Below the pieces are notes generated by a model, which saw only the letters and a program-made list of their open reading frames with translations, was not told the DNA's origin and ran no database searches. Of a DNA stretch of 64,000 nt, positions 44,567 through 53,430 are shown piece by piece. This DNA is from Aquarana catesbeiana (lineage: Eukaryota > Chordata > Amphibia > Anura > Ranidae), in assembly GCF_042186555.1 (NCBI RefSeq), contig NC_133324.1, forward strand, positions 223,373,145 through 223,437,144, read 5' to 3'. A program made the position numbers and the translations under genes. Each line of letters begins with the position of its first letter. The stretch's first letter is position 1.

Positions 44567-44581
44567 AAGCAGCTTTTAAAT
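44567..44581. repeat. Target site duplication, right (U2 chimera)
   Basis: AAGCAGCTTTTAAAT directly after the poly(A) run; identical to 42691-42705. Confidence 0.9.
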
Positions 44582-44763
44582 GCATGTTCTGTCTCCGTTA
44601 CAATATAGTGCTCTGTACAGAGTGTTCTCTTTTGTAGTATTATCAAGCAATTTGAAGAATATATCTTGCAAGGGAAATATGTTCTTTGAAAATAATGAGT
44701 GGCTTTACTGGTAGTGAATGCATGTTAATGAAGTCATACTCATATATCACATCTTTCACACTG

Positions 44764-45121
44764 AAGGCTCTTTTCAGGCGTTTTAGTGCTAAAAATAGCG
44801 CCTGTACAGCACCTGAAAAGTGCCTCTCAAGCACTCAGGCTTTCACACTGGGGCGGTGCGCTTGCTGGACCGAAATAAAAGTCCTGCAAACAGCGTCTTT
44901 GGTGCGGGAGCGGTGTATACACCGCTCCTAAACCGCTCCTGCCATTGAAATCGATGGGCAGCGCTGCCGAATCGCCTGCAAAGCGCTTCGGCAGTGACGC
45001 TTTGCGGGCGCTTTTAACCCCTTGTTAACCCCTTCTTTGGGGGTAAAAGCGCCCTGCTCCCGCCCGCACAGCGGCGTTTTAACGCTAATGCAAACGCGCT
45101 AGCAGTGTGAAAGGGCTCTTA
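44764..45121. mobile_element. MITE related to 35252-35694
   Basis: Left end AAGGCTCTTTTCAGGCG and right end GCAGTGTGAAAGGGCTCTTA. It shares the TTTCACACTGGGGCGGTGCG, TCCTGCAAACAGCGTCTTTG and GGGTAAAAGCGCC blocks with 35252-35694. Confidence 0.75.
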
Positions 45122-45447
45122 GTGCAAGTGTAGACATCCAGTATTTGTAGCTGCTGAAACACAAGTCCTAGCAAACGCAGATTTAAAGTGTGTCTATCAA
45201 GTGTTCTTTGCTGGCCATATTCCCACTGAGGAAATTCATGCTTTGTACTTATCCTGGTGACCATTTTCAAAAAAATGGTGGGCAAATCCAAGCTTTTACA
45301 CTCTTCACTGAAAGAGGAAAGGAGATCTTTCAGTGGGGAGACCTGTTTTGGTGACAATATTCTTAGAGCCTGTGTCCACATTTTTTTAACTTCAAAACAG
45401 GTTTTTGCATCGCTATACAAGTTTATGAAGATGCAAAACCTACTTAA

Positions 45448-45924
45448 AGCGGAACTTCAATCATATTGTCATCTTTCTATCTATGAAATCTTCTGCCCTT
45501 GTTGTTTTAACTTTGGATAGTAAAACATTTTTTGTTTGCCAGTAAATACCTTATACAGCCCACTTCCTCTTTCTTGTCTGGTAAAAAGCCTAGAATTATG
45601 ACATCATGCACAGCTCTCTCGCTCACTCTCGTGAGAGTTTGCCAGGAAGGTAGGGGGGATGAGTCATAACAGGGCCAATGAGAGCTGCAGAGCTGGAGGT
45701 GTACTTCTGTGAGTCTGTGAAAATCCAGGAAGTGAACAGGCAGCAGCTTCAGCTGCCCACAGTTAAAATGGCTGCAGCCAGACTCAGCGGAGGGAGATTC
45801 CTGTAGCATATTTGGCTAGCACAGAGTCACAGTACATATAAAATAATATGCAAAGTGGTTGGAGGGAAGCTTCAGAGTGGCAAAGATGTTTTTATTACAA
45901 ATTATGTGAGCTTCAGTTCCTCTT
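45448..45924. mobile_element. Putative TTAA-flanked element
   Basis: TTAA at 45444-45447, then AGCGGAACTTCAATC; the right end reads GAGCTTCAGTTCCTCTTCAA, an imperfect complement whose TTAA has decayed to TCAA. The interior contains a CTCTCTCGCTCACTCTCGTGAGAG hairpin-like stretch. Non-coding. Confidence 0.5.
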
Positions 45925-45927
45925 CAA

Positions 45928-46305
45928 ACTGTTACTACACCCACAACAGTAAAATCATTCCGTATATGCAGTAAAACATACTTGTTATACTCACTGTGGA
46001 ACCTAAAGCGTTAATCCTCCGCATTGTGTAAAAAGGCTGCTTGATCCTATCTTCTCTAATCCTCCCCTTTTTCCACAGTCCCCAATCCATCTGCTGATAG
46101 AACAGAGCCTTGGAGGCACTCTGCACATGCTCAGTTTGGTGTGTATTGCTAAAGAGATTTTTTTTTCTCTTGGGAGAGTGCATGTGATCGGCACAGGGCC
46201 AATCAGCACTCTCCAAACAGAGGGTTAGGGGTCCAGGATTTCTATGTTCTGTGTACTATGGGAGACCAGATATAGTGAATGCAGGGTCCTGGGTTTCGTA
46301 ACACG
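45928..46305. mobile_element. Inverted relative of the TTAA element at 37316-37806
   Basis: Aligns to the complement of 37480-37806: TACACCCACAACAGTAAA at the left, ATTGTGTAAAAAGGCTG, GCACATGCTCAGTTTGGTGTG, ending GGGTTTCGTAACACG before TTAA (46306-46309). Slightly shortened. Confidence 0.8.
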
Positions 46306-46309
46306 TTAA

Positions 46310-46616
46310 AGCAGATCAAATACACCCTTTAATGTATTCTGATTGATCTCAAACTGATCCTCTCAATACTAGCCCTTAGAGGGGTTAATTAGCTCCTGAT
46401 CTTCATGGGCAGATTGGACTGAGCTAGATTGTTCTGAGCTACACATGGCTCAGACTATGACACATTTCACAATCCATCTGACAGATAAGAATGCTGGTAA
46501 CATTCACCCATATTATCCTGAAGACAATGGAAGCTATTGCATAACAGGCACATACAGCTTTTCACATTATCCATGCCATCAGAGGAAGACTACTTATGAA
46601 ATTCTGGGAAGTGTCA
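46310..46616. other. No recognised feature
   Basis: Flank of the Ngaro element; no gene or repeat seen. Confidence 0.5.
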
Positions 46617-47088
46617 TGACTATTGGATAACAGATGTCAATTCCCTATACTCCAAACCCTTATACTTTTATTCAAATAATACAACCACACCAGCTCTTTT
46701 TGGAGTATAAAAAAGGCCGTAGCAGCCTACTTTATTTTAACATATCTATAAAAATATATAAAATTCTGTCATCATAAAAAACCATAACCAAAAACATCTG
46801 TTATACAACTTATTAATTCCAAAGAGCGTTGGTCTGAGCAACCGGTTTAGCAAAAACAAAACTGATGGCCATACCAAATATAGCACTGCAGCCCTCGTCC
46901 AAAAAACTCCAATAGGCCTCAAGCCGACAAGCTGGCTCAGAGACTGCCGTGACCGCAGTGCCCCATTATCACTTCCCGGCTAACCTCCGTTAACCGGGAA
47001 CCAAAAACCTCCGGACCCATATCAACGTTGGATCCCCACTCTTACTTTTTCCGCCATCTTCCTTCCCTTGCCCAGACCAACGCCCGCC
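46617..47088 (-). repeat. Ngaro split direct repeat B2
   Basis: 472 bp, no difference seen from 47364-47835. Outer (minus-strand 3') end of the element, starting TGACTATTGGATAAC on the plus strand. Confidence 0.93.
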
Positions 47089-47185
47089 GCTGCCACGACA
47101 TCTTCTCTTCTTCACCTGTTAACAGAAGAAAACACCATACCATTCTACAATCCCCTTTACCTAGCTATTAGGGAGGGTGGGCGGG
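47089..47185 (-). other. 97-bp Ngaro segment between B2 and A2
   Basis: Sequence unique to this junction, not repeated elsewhere in the element. It contains CTGTTAACAG (palindrome). In the circular intermediate it would lie between A and B, so it may be part of the repeats that the other copies lack. Confidence 0.6.
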
Positions 47186-47363
47186 AACTTTCCTGCTCCT
47201 TCTGTTGTCCCTCCCAGAGCGGGAACCCCTTTTAAATAGCCCCTCCCCTGATCCTCCCTCCCCCTCGGCTCCACATTATAACTTTCTTTAACCCTTTCAC
47301 TGCTACCACTGTCATGGGCGCCCTTTGCATACATCATTGCATTCTGTTGCTCCAGGCTTTTCT
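47186..47363 (-). repeat. Ngaro split direct repeat A2
   Basis: 178 bp, no difference seen from A1 at 52919-53096. Directly abuts B1. Confidence 0.93.
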
Positions 47364-47835
47364 TGACTATTGGATAACAGATGTCAATTCCCTATACTCC
47401 AAACCCTTATACTTTTATTCAAATAATACAACCACACCAGCTCTTTTTGGAGTATAAAAAAGGCCGTAGCAGCCTACTTTATTTTAACATATCTATAAAA
47501 ATATATAAAATTCTGTCATCATAAAAAACCATAACCAAAAACATCTGTTATACAACTTATTAATTCCAAAGAGCGTTGGTCTGAGCAACCGGTTTAGCAA
47601 AAACAAAACTGATGGCCATACCAAATATAGCACTGCAGCCCTCGTCCAAAAAACTCCAATAGGCCTCAAGCCGACAAGCTGGCTCAGAGACTGCCGTGAC
47701 CGCAGTGCCCCATTATCACTTCCCGGCTAACCTCCGTTAACCGGGAACCAAAAACCTCCGGACCCATATCAACGTTGGATCCCCACTCTTACTTTTTCCG
47801 CCATCTTCCTTCCCTTGCCCAGACCAACGCCCGCC
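47364..47835 (-). repeat. Ngaro split direct repeat B1
   Basis: 472 bp, the internal copy of B, beginning immediately after A2 and ending just before the SGNH ORF stop codon (47858). Confidence 0.93.
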
Positions 47836-47857
47836 ACAGCAACCCAATAGTAACACC

Positions 47858-48490
47858 TTACTCTTGGGTGCCCCTCCACACCCGAAGCGCTCGCTGTATA
47901 CCATCTTGTAGGCCTAGAGCCCATAAATCTGTACCTACATCATTGAGATGTACCCCATCACGTCTCAAATACCTCCATGTCTCAAATTCTAATTCTGTAT
48001 GCCGAATTGCCAATCCCCCAATACTGCCCACAAATTTACTAATTTCCCTGTTGATCTTCTTCCTTGCTCTGTTCACACCCTCCACAGACCTGGCCATTCT
48101 CCAAGACAGCCTGGCAACCATGTCCGACCAGATAATGATCATCTGCGGAAATTCCGTCGACAGACGCCAAATGTCAAATTTAATATCTCGTATGATGTCT
48201 ACCATCGAGCGAATGCCCAAATCGTTTCCGCCTACATGTATCACCAGGACGTCCGGAGGTCCCTCCCTATTGGCATACCTCTGTACCTCCTGAACCAGCC
48301 TACCCCACAACATCCCTGGTATACCGAACCACTTTATGCATACCTCCCTCCTATTAAAACTTAGCTGCCTACCCTCAGGCCGAGCGTCTCCCCTCCGAGC
48401 CCCCCAACATACATAAGAATGGCCCATAATCCAGACCATTCTTGTCTCTGCACCTGAAAATAGAAGAAAACAAAACACTATCCTCAACAT
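47858..48490 (-). CDS. SGNH/GDSL-type hydrolase ORF of the Ngaro element
   Basis: 210 codons. Motifs in the order of the SGNH fold: a hydrophobic start, then MGHSYV at about residues 22-27 (block I, nucleophile Ser, with GHS in place of GDS); G in a following loop (block II region); VIHVGGNDLG at about 83-92 (block III, G-x-N-D); and DGVHLNDVG at about 176-184 (block V, D-x-x-H with the catalytic Asp and His). The fold covers esterases and lipases, but the substrate here is unknown. Related hydrolase-like ORFs are known from some vertebrate Ngaro-type elements. It is the last gene on the minus strand, after the recombinase. Whether the first residues (MLRIVFCFLLFSG) are a true N-terminus, a signal sequence or readthrough of an intron is open. 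Confidence 0.8.
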   Translation of the reverse strand: MLRIVFCFLLFSGAETRMVWIMGHSYVCWGARRGDARPEGRQLSFNRREVCIKWFGIPGMLWGRLVQEVQRYANREGPPDVLVIHVGGNDLGIRSMVDIIRDIKFDIWRLSTEFPQMIIIWSDMVARLSWRMARSVEGVNRARKKINREISKFVGSIGGLAIRHTELEFETWRYLRRDGVHLNDVGTDLWALGLQDGIQRALRVWRGTQE

Positions 48491-48570
48491 TGACTATGCA
48501 AAAAATCGTACTTGCCGTAACATCCACCTCTAATACCTCCCCTATAGCAACCCCGTAATCCCCCCGTCAT

Positions 48571-49551
48571 CTACAACTTTAAAGCCAATTGAGGCCGCAC
48601 ATAAGACTGGAACCTGTTAGATTCCCATCTCCCAATCCTTTTTATTACTTCAACATCCATCCCTAACCTGGCCGCCTCAGTCGCAGCTCCAATCCTAAAT
48701 GAGTGGGATGAAAATTCTTTCTCCACCAGTCCCAGCCCCTGTAAACATTTTCTAAACACAGCCCCAAACTGAAAACGTGACAACATACTACCATTCAAAT
48801 GTATTAGAAATGGGCCCTGAACATTTGGTCTAACCTTCAAGAATTCCTTAACCGTGCTCACTGGGCACTGGGGGGAACCGTGAATTGGATAAACCCGCAC
48901 CATCCTGCCTCTTCCCCCTTGATCCGTCTTAGATTTCCTCAAAAAGATCGCTACCCCTTCCTCTTCCCATTGTACCTCCTGAAACCCAATTCCCCCTTGC
49001 ACCTTTTTGGAAGGGCTAACAAGCTCACTTATCCGAAATGCGCCAAAAAATGCTAACACGAAAGCTACCTTAAACAAGGTGACTTCGTACGCAGACACAC
49101 AAACCTCCCCTAGTTGCTCCACAATCCCCCTCAATATTTCAAAAGTTACCGGTCTCCTTGAATCACGCTTGACTACTGCCCTCCTATAACCCTTTAAAGC
49201 TTGTTTTACCCAAAAATCCTTGGTGACGTCAGGCTGCCCTTGTAGCTTGAACAGGAAAGCCAAACCAGCCAACTGTGCATTCATCACTGACACCGACACC
49301 CCTTCGTCCAATTTTTTTGCCACATAGTACAGCAACAAAGAACGTAGCCCATGTCCTATGGGCTCCTCCCCTAAAGCTTGTCCAAACGCCAGCCACTCCT
49401 GCCATACCTTGCTGTATGCTGCCCATGTATGCCCACTTACCGACCGCTTAATCCATCCCTCGATTATGCCAGCGCAATCTCCCACAGCCAGTCTGGACAA
49501 GGTATCCCCTGTTGTTCCGCTTCCGGCGCCAACACTCGGAACCTGTCCCAC
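48571..49551 (-). CDS. Tyrosine recombinase (integrase) of the Ngaro element
   Basis: 326 codons. An N-terminal SAM-like core-binding helix region (about 30-130: WIKRSVSGHTWAAYSKVW, then GLRSLLLYYVAKKLDEGVS) is followed by the catalytic domain. The tetrad pattern is visible: R in GAFRISEL (near 175), H and R in SHSFRIGAAT (near 288), and Y in NRFQSYVR (near 318). This enzyme inserts the circular cDNA by strand exchange, replacing a DDE integrase. The first 29 codons overlap the end of the RT/RNase H frame (49464-49551), so it may be made as a separate product or by frameshift. No internal stop. Confidence 0.92.
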   Translation of the reverse strand: MGQVPSVGAGSGTTGDTLSRLAVGDCAGIIEGWIKRSVSGHTWAAYSKVWQEWLAFGQALGEEPIGHGLRSLLLYYVAKKLDEGVSVSVMNAQLAGLAFLFKLQGQPDVTKDFWVKQALKGYRRAVVKRDSRRPVTFEILRGIVEQLGEVCVSAYEVTLFKVAFVLAFFGAFRISELVSPSKKVQGGIGFQEVQWEEEGVAIFLRKSKTDQGGRGRMVRVYPIHGSPQCPVSTVKEFLKVRPNVQGPFLIHLNGSMLSRFQFGAVFRKCLQGLGLVEKEFSSHSFRIGAATEAARLGMDVEVIKRIGRWESNRFQSYVRPQLALKL

Positions 49552-51242
49552 TGGAAGCGAGATAGTGCATCAGCAATGACGTTTTCTACCCCCGGTAAGT
49601 GCACAGCATGGATGAAAACATTCAGTTGTAGACATCGCAAGACTAAGTGCTGCAGCAGCCTGATCACTGGCGGGGACGACGCCGTGACCCTATTTATCAC
49701 TTGCACCACCCCCATGTTGTCCCCATGAAAACGCACCTTCAGATCCCTGAATGATGCACCCCATAGTTCCACAGCCAGAACTACTGGAAACAATTCCAGC
49801 AGAACCAAATTCTTCGTGAAGCCCTCTTTTACCCAAGATTGTGGCCATGGACCCGCGCTCCATTGTCCTTGGAAAAAAGCGCCAAAACCTGTTGATCCTG
49901 CGGCATCAGTAAACAATTCCAAATCAAAATTGCTGACTGGACCCGACATCCACATTGCCCTACCATTAAAGGATTCCAAGAAGGTGTGCCATACCTTCAG
50001 GTCCTCCCTATGTGTTTTCCCCAAGCGCACGAAATGTTTTGGCGACTTTATTCCGCTCGTGCTGGCCGCCAGCCGGCGACTAAACACTCTCCCCATTGGC
50101 AGTATGCGACAAGCAAAATTCAGCTTGCCCAACACCGATTGTAGCTTACGCAGCTGCACCTTTTTTAGACCTATCAACCCTGCCACCTCTTTTTTCAAGT
50201 CCTCCAATTTTTCATCAGGTAGTCTACATTCCATCGCCTCCGAATCTAGCACGATGCCCAAAAACGTGATGACCGCACAGGGTCCCTCCGTCTTTTCATC
50301 CGCCAATGGAATGCCAAACCTTCCTGCTATATGTTGCAAAGAAGCCAGCAACACAGCGCAGACTCTAGAAGCAGCCGGGCCTATGCATAAGAAATCATCC
50401 AGGTAGTGAATTATCGAATTCACCCCGGATATATCCCTTACCACCCATTCCACAAAGGAGCTGAATTGTTCGAATATCGCACATGACACTGAACAACCCA
50501 TGGGTAGGCATTGATCGACATAAAAACCACCATTCCAATGGCACCCGAGCAACCGGAAACTATCCGGGTGTACTGGCAACAATCGAAAAGCTGATTCTAT
50601 ATCTGCCTTAGCCATCAAAGCACCTTTTCCATAATGTCTCACCCACCGCACCGCAGCATCAAATGACGTATAAGTCACCGAGCATGCTTCCTGTTCTATG
50701 GCATCGTTCACTGACCCCCCTTTGGGGAAGGATAAGTGGTGAATGAGCCTGAATTTGTTGGGCTCCTTTTTGGGCACCACCCCCAGCGGAGATACTACCA
50801 ACTCCGCTATTGGTGCTGCTGGGAAAGGACCACTCATTCTCCCCAAGGCCACTTCCTTCTGTAGTTTCTCAGAAACCACTTCCGGATGTTGCAGGGCCGA
50901 CTTCAAATTTTTGGGCACTGGGGGAGTCGCCGATAAATTACATGGAATCCGAAAACCCATTGCAAAGCCTTCTTCCAATAGTAACGCCGCCTTCCTGTCC
51001 GGGTACTTACCGAGGAACGGCCGCATCCTTTCCACTATCACCGGCGTCCTCCCTTTTGTTCCCAGCCTCTCCTTGTCGACCCTTTCCTTGTTTAAAACAT
51101 CTGGATGAGGGATGTGTACCCCCACAGCCTGAGCACTCATGTTTATATTTACATGTTCCTCCGAACTTACAGGACCCCGAGTTGTACTGCCAACACACCC
51201 CTTTTTTGTTTCCAGCCGAATGTCCCTGGGCTGACGGTCCAC
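49464..51242 (-). CDS. Reverse transcriptase - RNase H of the Ngaro element
   Basis: 592 codons. RT begins around residue 110. Fingers/palm motifs: PLGVVPKK with FRLIHHLSFP near 150-172; KADIESAFRLLPV near 212 (first catalytic Asp); QCLPMGCSVSCAIFEQF near 243; and HYLDDFLCIG near 278-287 (catalytic Y-x-DD). RNase H follows: LFTDAAGSTGFGA near 445, then LLELFPVVLAVELWG near 480, HGDNMGVVQVIN near 505 and NVIADALSRF near 565. The first 78 codons overlap the gag-like frame in another register, so the true start is probably later than the first ATG, or expression uses frameshifting. No methyltransferase domain lies between this ORF and the recombinase. Confidence 0.93.
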   Translation of the reverse strand: MDRQPRDIRLETKKGCVGSTTRGPVSSEEHVNINMSAQAVGVHIPHPDVLNKERVDKERLGTKGRTPVIVERMRPFLGKYPDRKAALLLEEGFAMGFRIPCNLSATPPVPKNLKSALQHPEVVSEKLQKEVALGRMSGPFPAAPIAELVVSPLGVVPKKEPNKFRLIHHLSFPKGGSVNDAIEQEACSVTYTSFDAAVRWVRHYGKGALMAKADIESAFRLLPVHPDSFRLLGCHWNGGFYVDQCLPMGCSVSCAIFEQFSSFVEWVVRDISGVNSIIHYLDDFLCIGPAASRVCAVLLASLQHIAGRFGIPLADEKTEGPCAVITFLGIVLDSEAMECRLPDEKLEDLKKEVAGLIGLKKVQLRKLQSVLGKLNFACRILPMGRVFSRRLAASTSGIKSPKHFVRLGKTHREDLKVWHTFLESFNGRAMWMSGPVSNFDLELFTDAAGSTGFGAFFQGQWSAGPWPQSWVKEGFTKNLVLLELFPVVLAVELWGASFRDLKVRFHGDNMGVVQVINRVTASSPPVIRLLQHLVLRCLQLNVFIHAVHLPGVENVIADALSRFQWDRFRVLAPEAEQQGIPCPDWLWEIALA

Positions 51243-52884
51243 CGGCTCCCCCCTGAAAAAACTGGTTCGTTGTCCGCGCCGTCGTCATCAAACGCATCCA
51301 CAGGCTAATGTCCTTGTGGTCCCAACGTAACTCCTGGCGAACTGCTCTCCTTTGCCTAAACTGTTCATCGTAACGCAACCATGCATTACCTCCATACACT
51401 CTATACGCTTCTCCTATCGCATCTTGATAGCAGAAAAGCGCCGAACAGTGTTCCGGGTGCTTCTCCCCTATCACGCTTGCCATGATCGCAAATGCTTGCA
51501 ACCAATTCGTGAATGTCCTGGGTATCAGCCTATATCTCCTCTTTTCCTCATCTTCTTTTTTGGAATCGTCCGGCTTGACTCTGTCAAGATTGAACTTTTC
51601 CAAGGGCAACAATGAAAATATTTCCACATACTCACCCTTCCATAATTTTTCCCGCACTTCCTGTTTCAAGTGTGCCCCTAACGGTCCTTCGTAGCACACA
51701 TACACCTCACAGCGAGCCGCGTCCGCCAGCCTAATGATGTCCTTCCTCGGAACCGCCTCCCCTGACGGCGCTGCCTTATCCTTCCCCTGCGCAGCTCCAT
51801 TCTCTGTGGTTCCTTGCGTCTGCAAAGCTACCCCCGCTGTAACTTCCCCTGCAACCACCGGTGGCAGGGCCCCCCCTGCACTTCCCACCTCTGTCCTTGA
51901 CTGCTGAACCCAAGCTGCTCCCGGGTCCCCCACCGTCCTCGCTTCCGCCTCTAACCTCTGCACCAGTTCTTTGATTCCTATTAGAAAACCCAAGAAACCT
52001 GGAGACCCCACCATGCTGTGTACTGACCCCCCAGACCCCGTAGCTACACTTGCTGCAGTATTTACATCAGACCTTGCAATACCATGTGCTGGCTCACCTG
52101 GCTGCATAGGTGTTGTCCCATCAGCCGACCTTCTGCTCTCTTCTGGCCCCATCCTCTTGGACAGGGGGGCCGCATCCTCCTCCGATCCGGACTCCTCATC
52201 TCGTCCGCTCCGACCCGATTCTTCTTCTCCTTCCGCTGCAGGCCCGCCCGGGCTGAGGGCCGCGGCTGCCGCCTTGTTCACCATCCTCCCCCTCCTCCGA
52301 GCAGCGAAGCCACCCGTGGACTTCCGGACAGCCTTCCCAGGACCGGTGTGGGCTACCGCAGTCCTGTAGGCCTCCGCTCCTGTAGTTGCTAGGCCAGCTC
52401 TGCAGCTCTCTCCATCTTGCCTGTCCCCTGCCGAGGAAGCAGAAGGCCCAGGGATCCCTAAAGGCATTGCTGTGCTGGCGATGGCGGAGCGCACCGCCGC
52501 CATCCTGGGGGCGGGGCTTGCGCTCTCCGCATGTCTCCGTCCCGTAGGCCGCACTCGCGCCGGTTCACTTGCCTGCCTCTGTTCTTGTCCCGCCGGGGCC
52601 GTCCTCCCGCTGATCCGCTCTCCTCCCGCCGCTCGTTTTGCCGGTGGGCCCCCCGGGAGTCTGGAAGACAGACCACCCGGGTGCCGCTGTGCTGACGTCA
52701 CGCGGTCCGGCGAGAACCGCTCGGGCGGACGAGAACGGCGCGCTCTGTTGCCGCTTCTCTCTCCCCCACTTGCTGGTACCGTGGATGCTTGTAGCGCGGC
52801 TGCGATAGTCTCTTGCAGCCACTCAGCACCCCGAACCGCCGCTTCCGCCCGCAACTGGGCCATAAGCCCTTCAAGTTCAGCCAT
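51007..52884 (-). CDS. Gag-like protein of the Ngaro element
   Basis: 625 codons, the first gene after repeat A1 (ATG at 52884, 34 bases from the repeat). The N-terminal 300 residues are Arg/Ser/Gly/Pro-rich and low in complexity. The middle (about 385-540) has the conserved block DIIRLADAARCEVYVCYEGP, GEYVEIFSLLPLEKF and a helix-rich part WLQAFAIMASVIGEKHPEHC, typical of DIRS/Ngaro Gag. The end has a CCCH zinc finger (CWQYNSGSCKFGGTCKYKH, near 570) plus a Cys-rich knuckle CSGCGGTHPSSRC. It would package the RNA. Overlaps the RT frame by 236 bases. Confidence 0.88.
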   Translation of the reverse strand: MAELEGLMAQLRAEAAVRGAEWLQETIAAALQASTVPASGGERSGNRARRSRPPERFSPDRVTSAQRHPGGLSSRLPGGPPAKRAAGGERISGRTAPAGQEQRQASEPARVRPTGRRHAESASPAPRMAAVRSAIASTAMPLGIPGPSASSAGDRQDGESCRAGLATTGAEAYRTAVAHTGPGKAVRKSTGGFAARRRGRMVNKAAAAALSPGGPAAEGEEESGRSGRDEESGSEEDAAPLSKRMGPEESRRSADGTTPMQPGEPAHGIARSDVNTAASVATGSGGSVHSMVGSPGFLGFLIGIKELVQRLEAEARTVGDPGAAWVQQSRTEVGSAGGALPPVVAGEVTAGVALQTQGTTENGAAQGKDKAAPSGEAVPRKDIIRLADAARCEVYVCYEGPLGAHLKQEVREKLWKGEYVEIFSLLPLEKFNLDRVKPDDSKKEDEEKRRYRLIPRTFTNWLQAFAIMASVIGEKHPEHCSALFCYQDAIGEAYRVYGGNAWLRYDEQFRQRRAVRQELRWDHKDISLWMRLMTTARTTNQFFQGGAGGPSAQGHSAGNKKGVCWQYNSGSCKFGGTCKYKHECSGCGGTHPSSRCFKQGKGRQGEAGNKREDAGDSGKDAAVPR

Positions 52885-52918
52885 GGTGCAGCACTAACCT
52901 CTTGGTGACCTTCCTAAC

Positions 52919-53096
52919 AACTTTCCTGCTCCTTCTGTTGTCCCTCCCAGAGCGGGAACCCCTTTTAAATAGCCCCTCCCCTGATCCTCCCTCCCCCTCG
53001 GCTCCACATTATAACTTTCTTTAACCCTTTCACTGCTACCACTGTCATGGGCGCCCTTTGCATACATCATTGCATTCTGTTGCTCCAGGCTTTTCT
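52919..53096 (-). repeat. Ngaro split direct repeat A1
   Basis: 178 bp, no difference seen from 47186-47363. Left end of the element in transcription sense; contains the presumed promoter, with a CTTTTAAATAG-type AT box within a C-rich background. Confidence 0.93.
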
Positions 53097-53146
53097 ACAT
53101 AGGCATATAGCAAAAGCCTAGGATAACTTCGGTAGGTGACTCAGAT

Positions 53147-53430
53147 CATACCTCCCAACTGTCCCTGATTTCAAGGGACTGTCCCTGATTTGGATGTCCC
53201 TCATTCCTTCTCATTTGTCCCTCATTTTGGTCTGAACTATATATATTTATATAGTTGTATATAAAATGTATAAAAAATGTTTTTAAAAATGTGGGTTCAA
53301 CTAATCTTTTTTTTTTTTTGTATAATTCTCCTTCAAGGGGGCATGGCGGGGGGGGGGGGGGGGGTCCTATGCCTACCAACACTTGCTAATAGGTGTCCCA
53401 CGGTACCATCTTGAAAAGTTTGAAGGTATG
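53147..53430. mobile_element. MITE, CATACCTCCCAACTGTCCCTG family
   Basis: Relative of 41571-41944: starts CATACCTCCCAACTGTCCC and ends GTTTGAAGGTATG. It has a G run of about 18 (53347-53364). No flanking duplication seen. Confidence 0.72.

Larger units (their letters stand above)
46617..53096 (-). mobile_element. Ngaro-type tyrosine-recombinase retrotransposon, apparently intact
   Basis: Read on the minus strand: repeat A1 (53096-52919), gag-like ORF, RT/RNase H ORF, tyrosine recombinase ORF, SGNH hydrolase ORF, repeat B1 (47835-47364), repeat A2 (47363-47186), 97 bp, repeat B2 (47088-46617). This A1-genes-B1-A2-B2 plan is the split direct repeat layout of Ngaro and PAT elements, which insert by a tyrosine recombinase and make no target duplication; none is seen here. 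No methyltransferase domain, unlike DIRS1. Both repeat pairs are the same length and appear identical, and all four frames are open, so insertion is recent. 6480 bp. Confidence 0.92.

Noticed and set aside
47775..48364. Plus-strand frames of 172 and 121 codons
   Set aside because: Antisense shadows of the SGNH ORF and repeat B1 of the Ngaro element.
49816..52897. Several plus-strand frames of 120-196 codons
   Set aside because: Antisense to the Ngaro RT and gag frames, which carry clear domains on the minus strand.
47186..53096. Ordinary LTR retrotransposon with 178-bp LTRs
   Set aside because: It has a tyrosine recombinase and no DDE integrase, no target duplication, and a second repeat pair outside the first, as in Ngaro elements.
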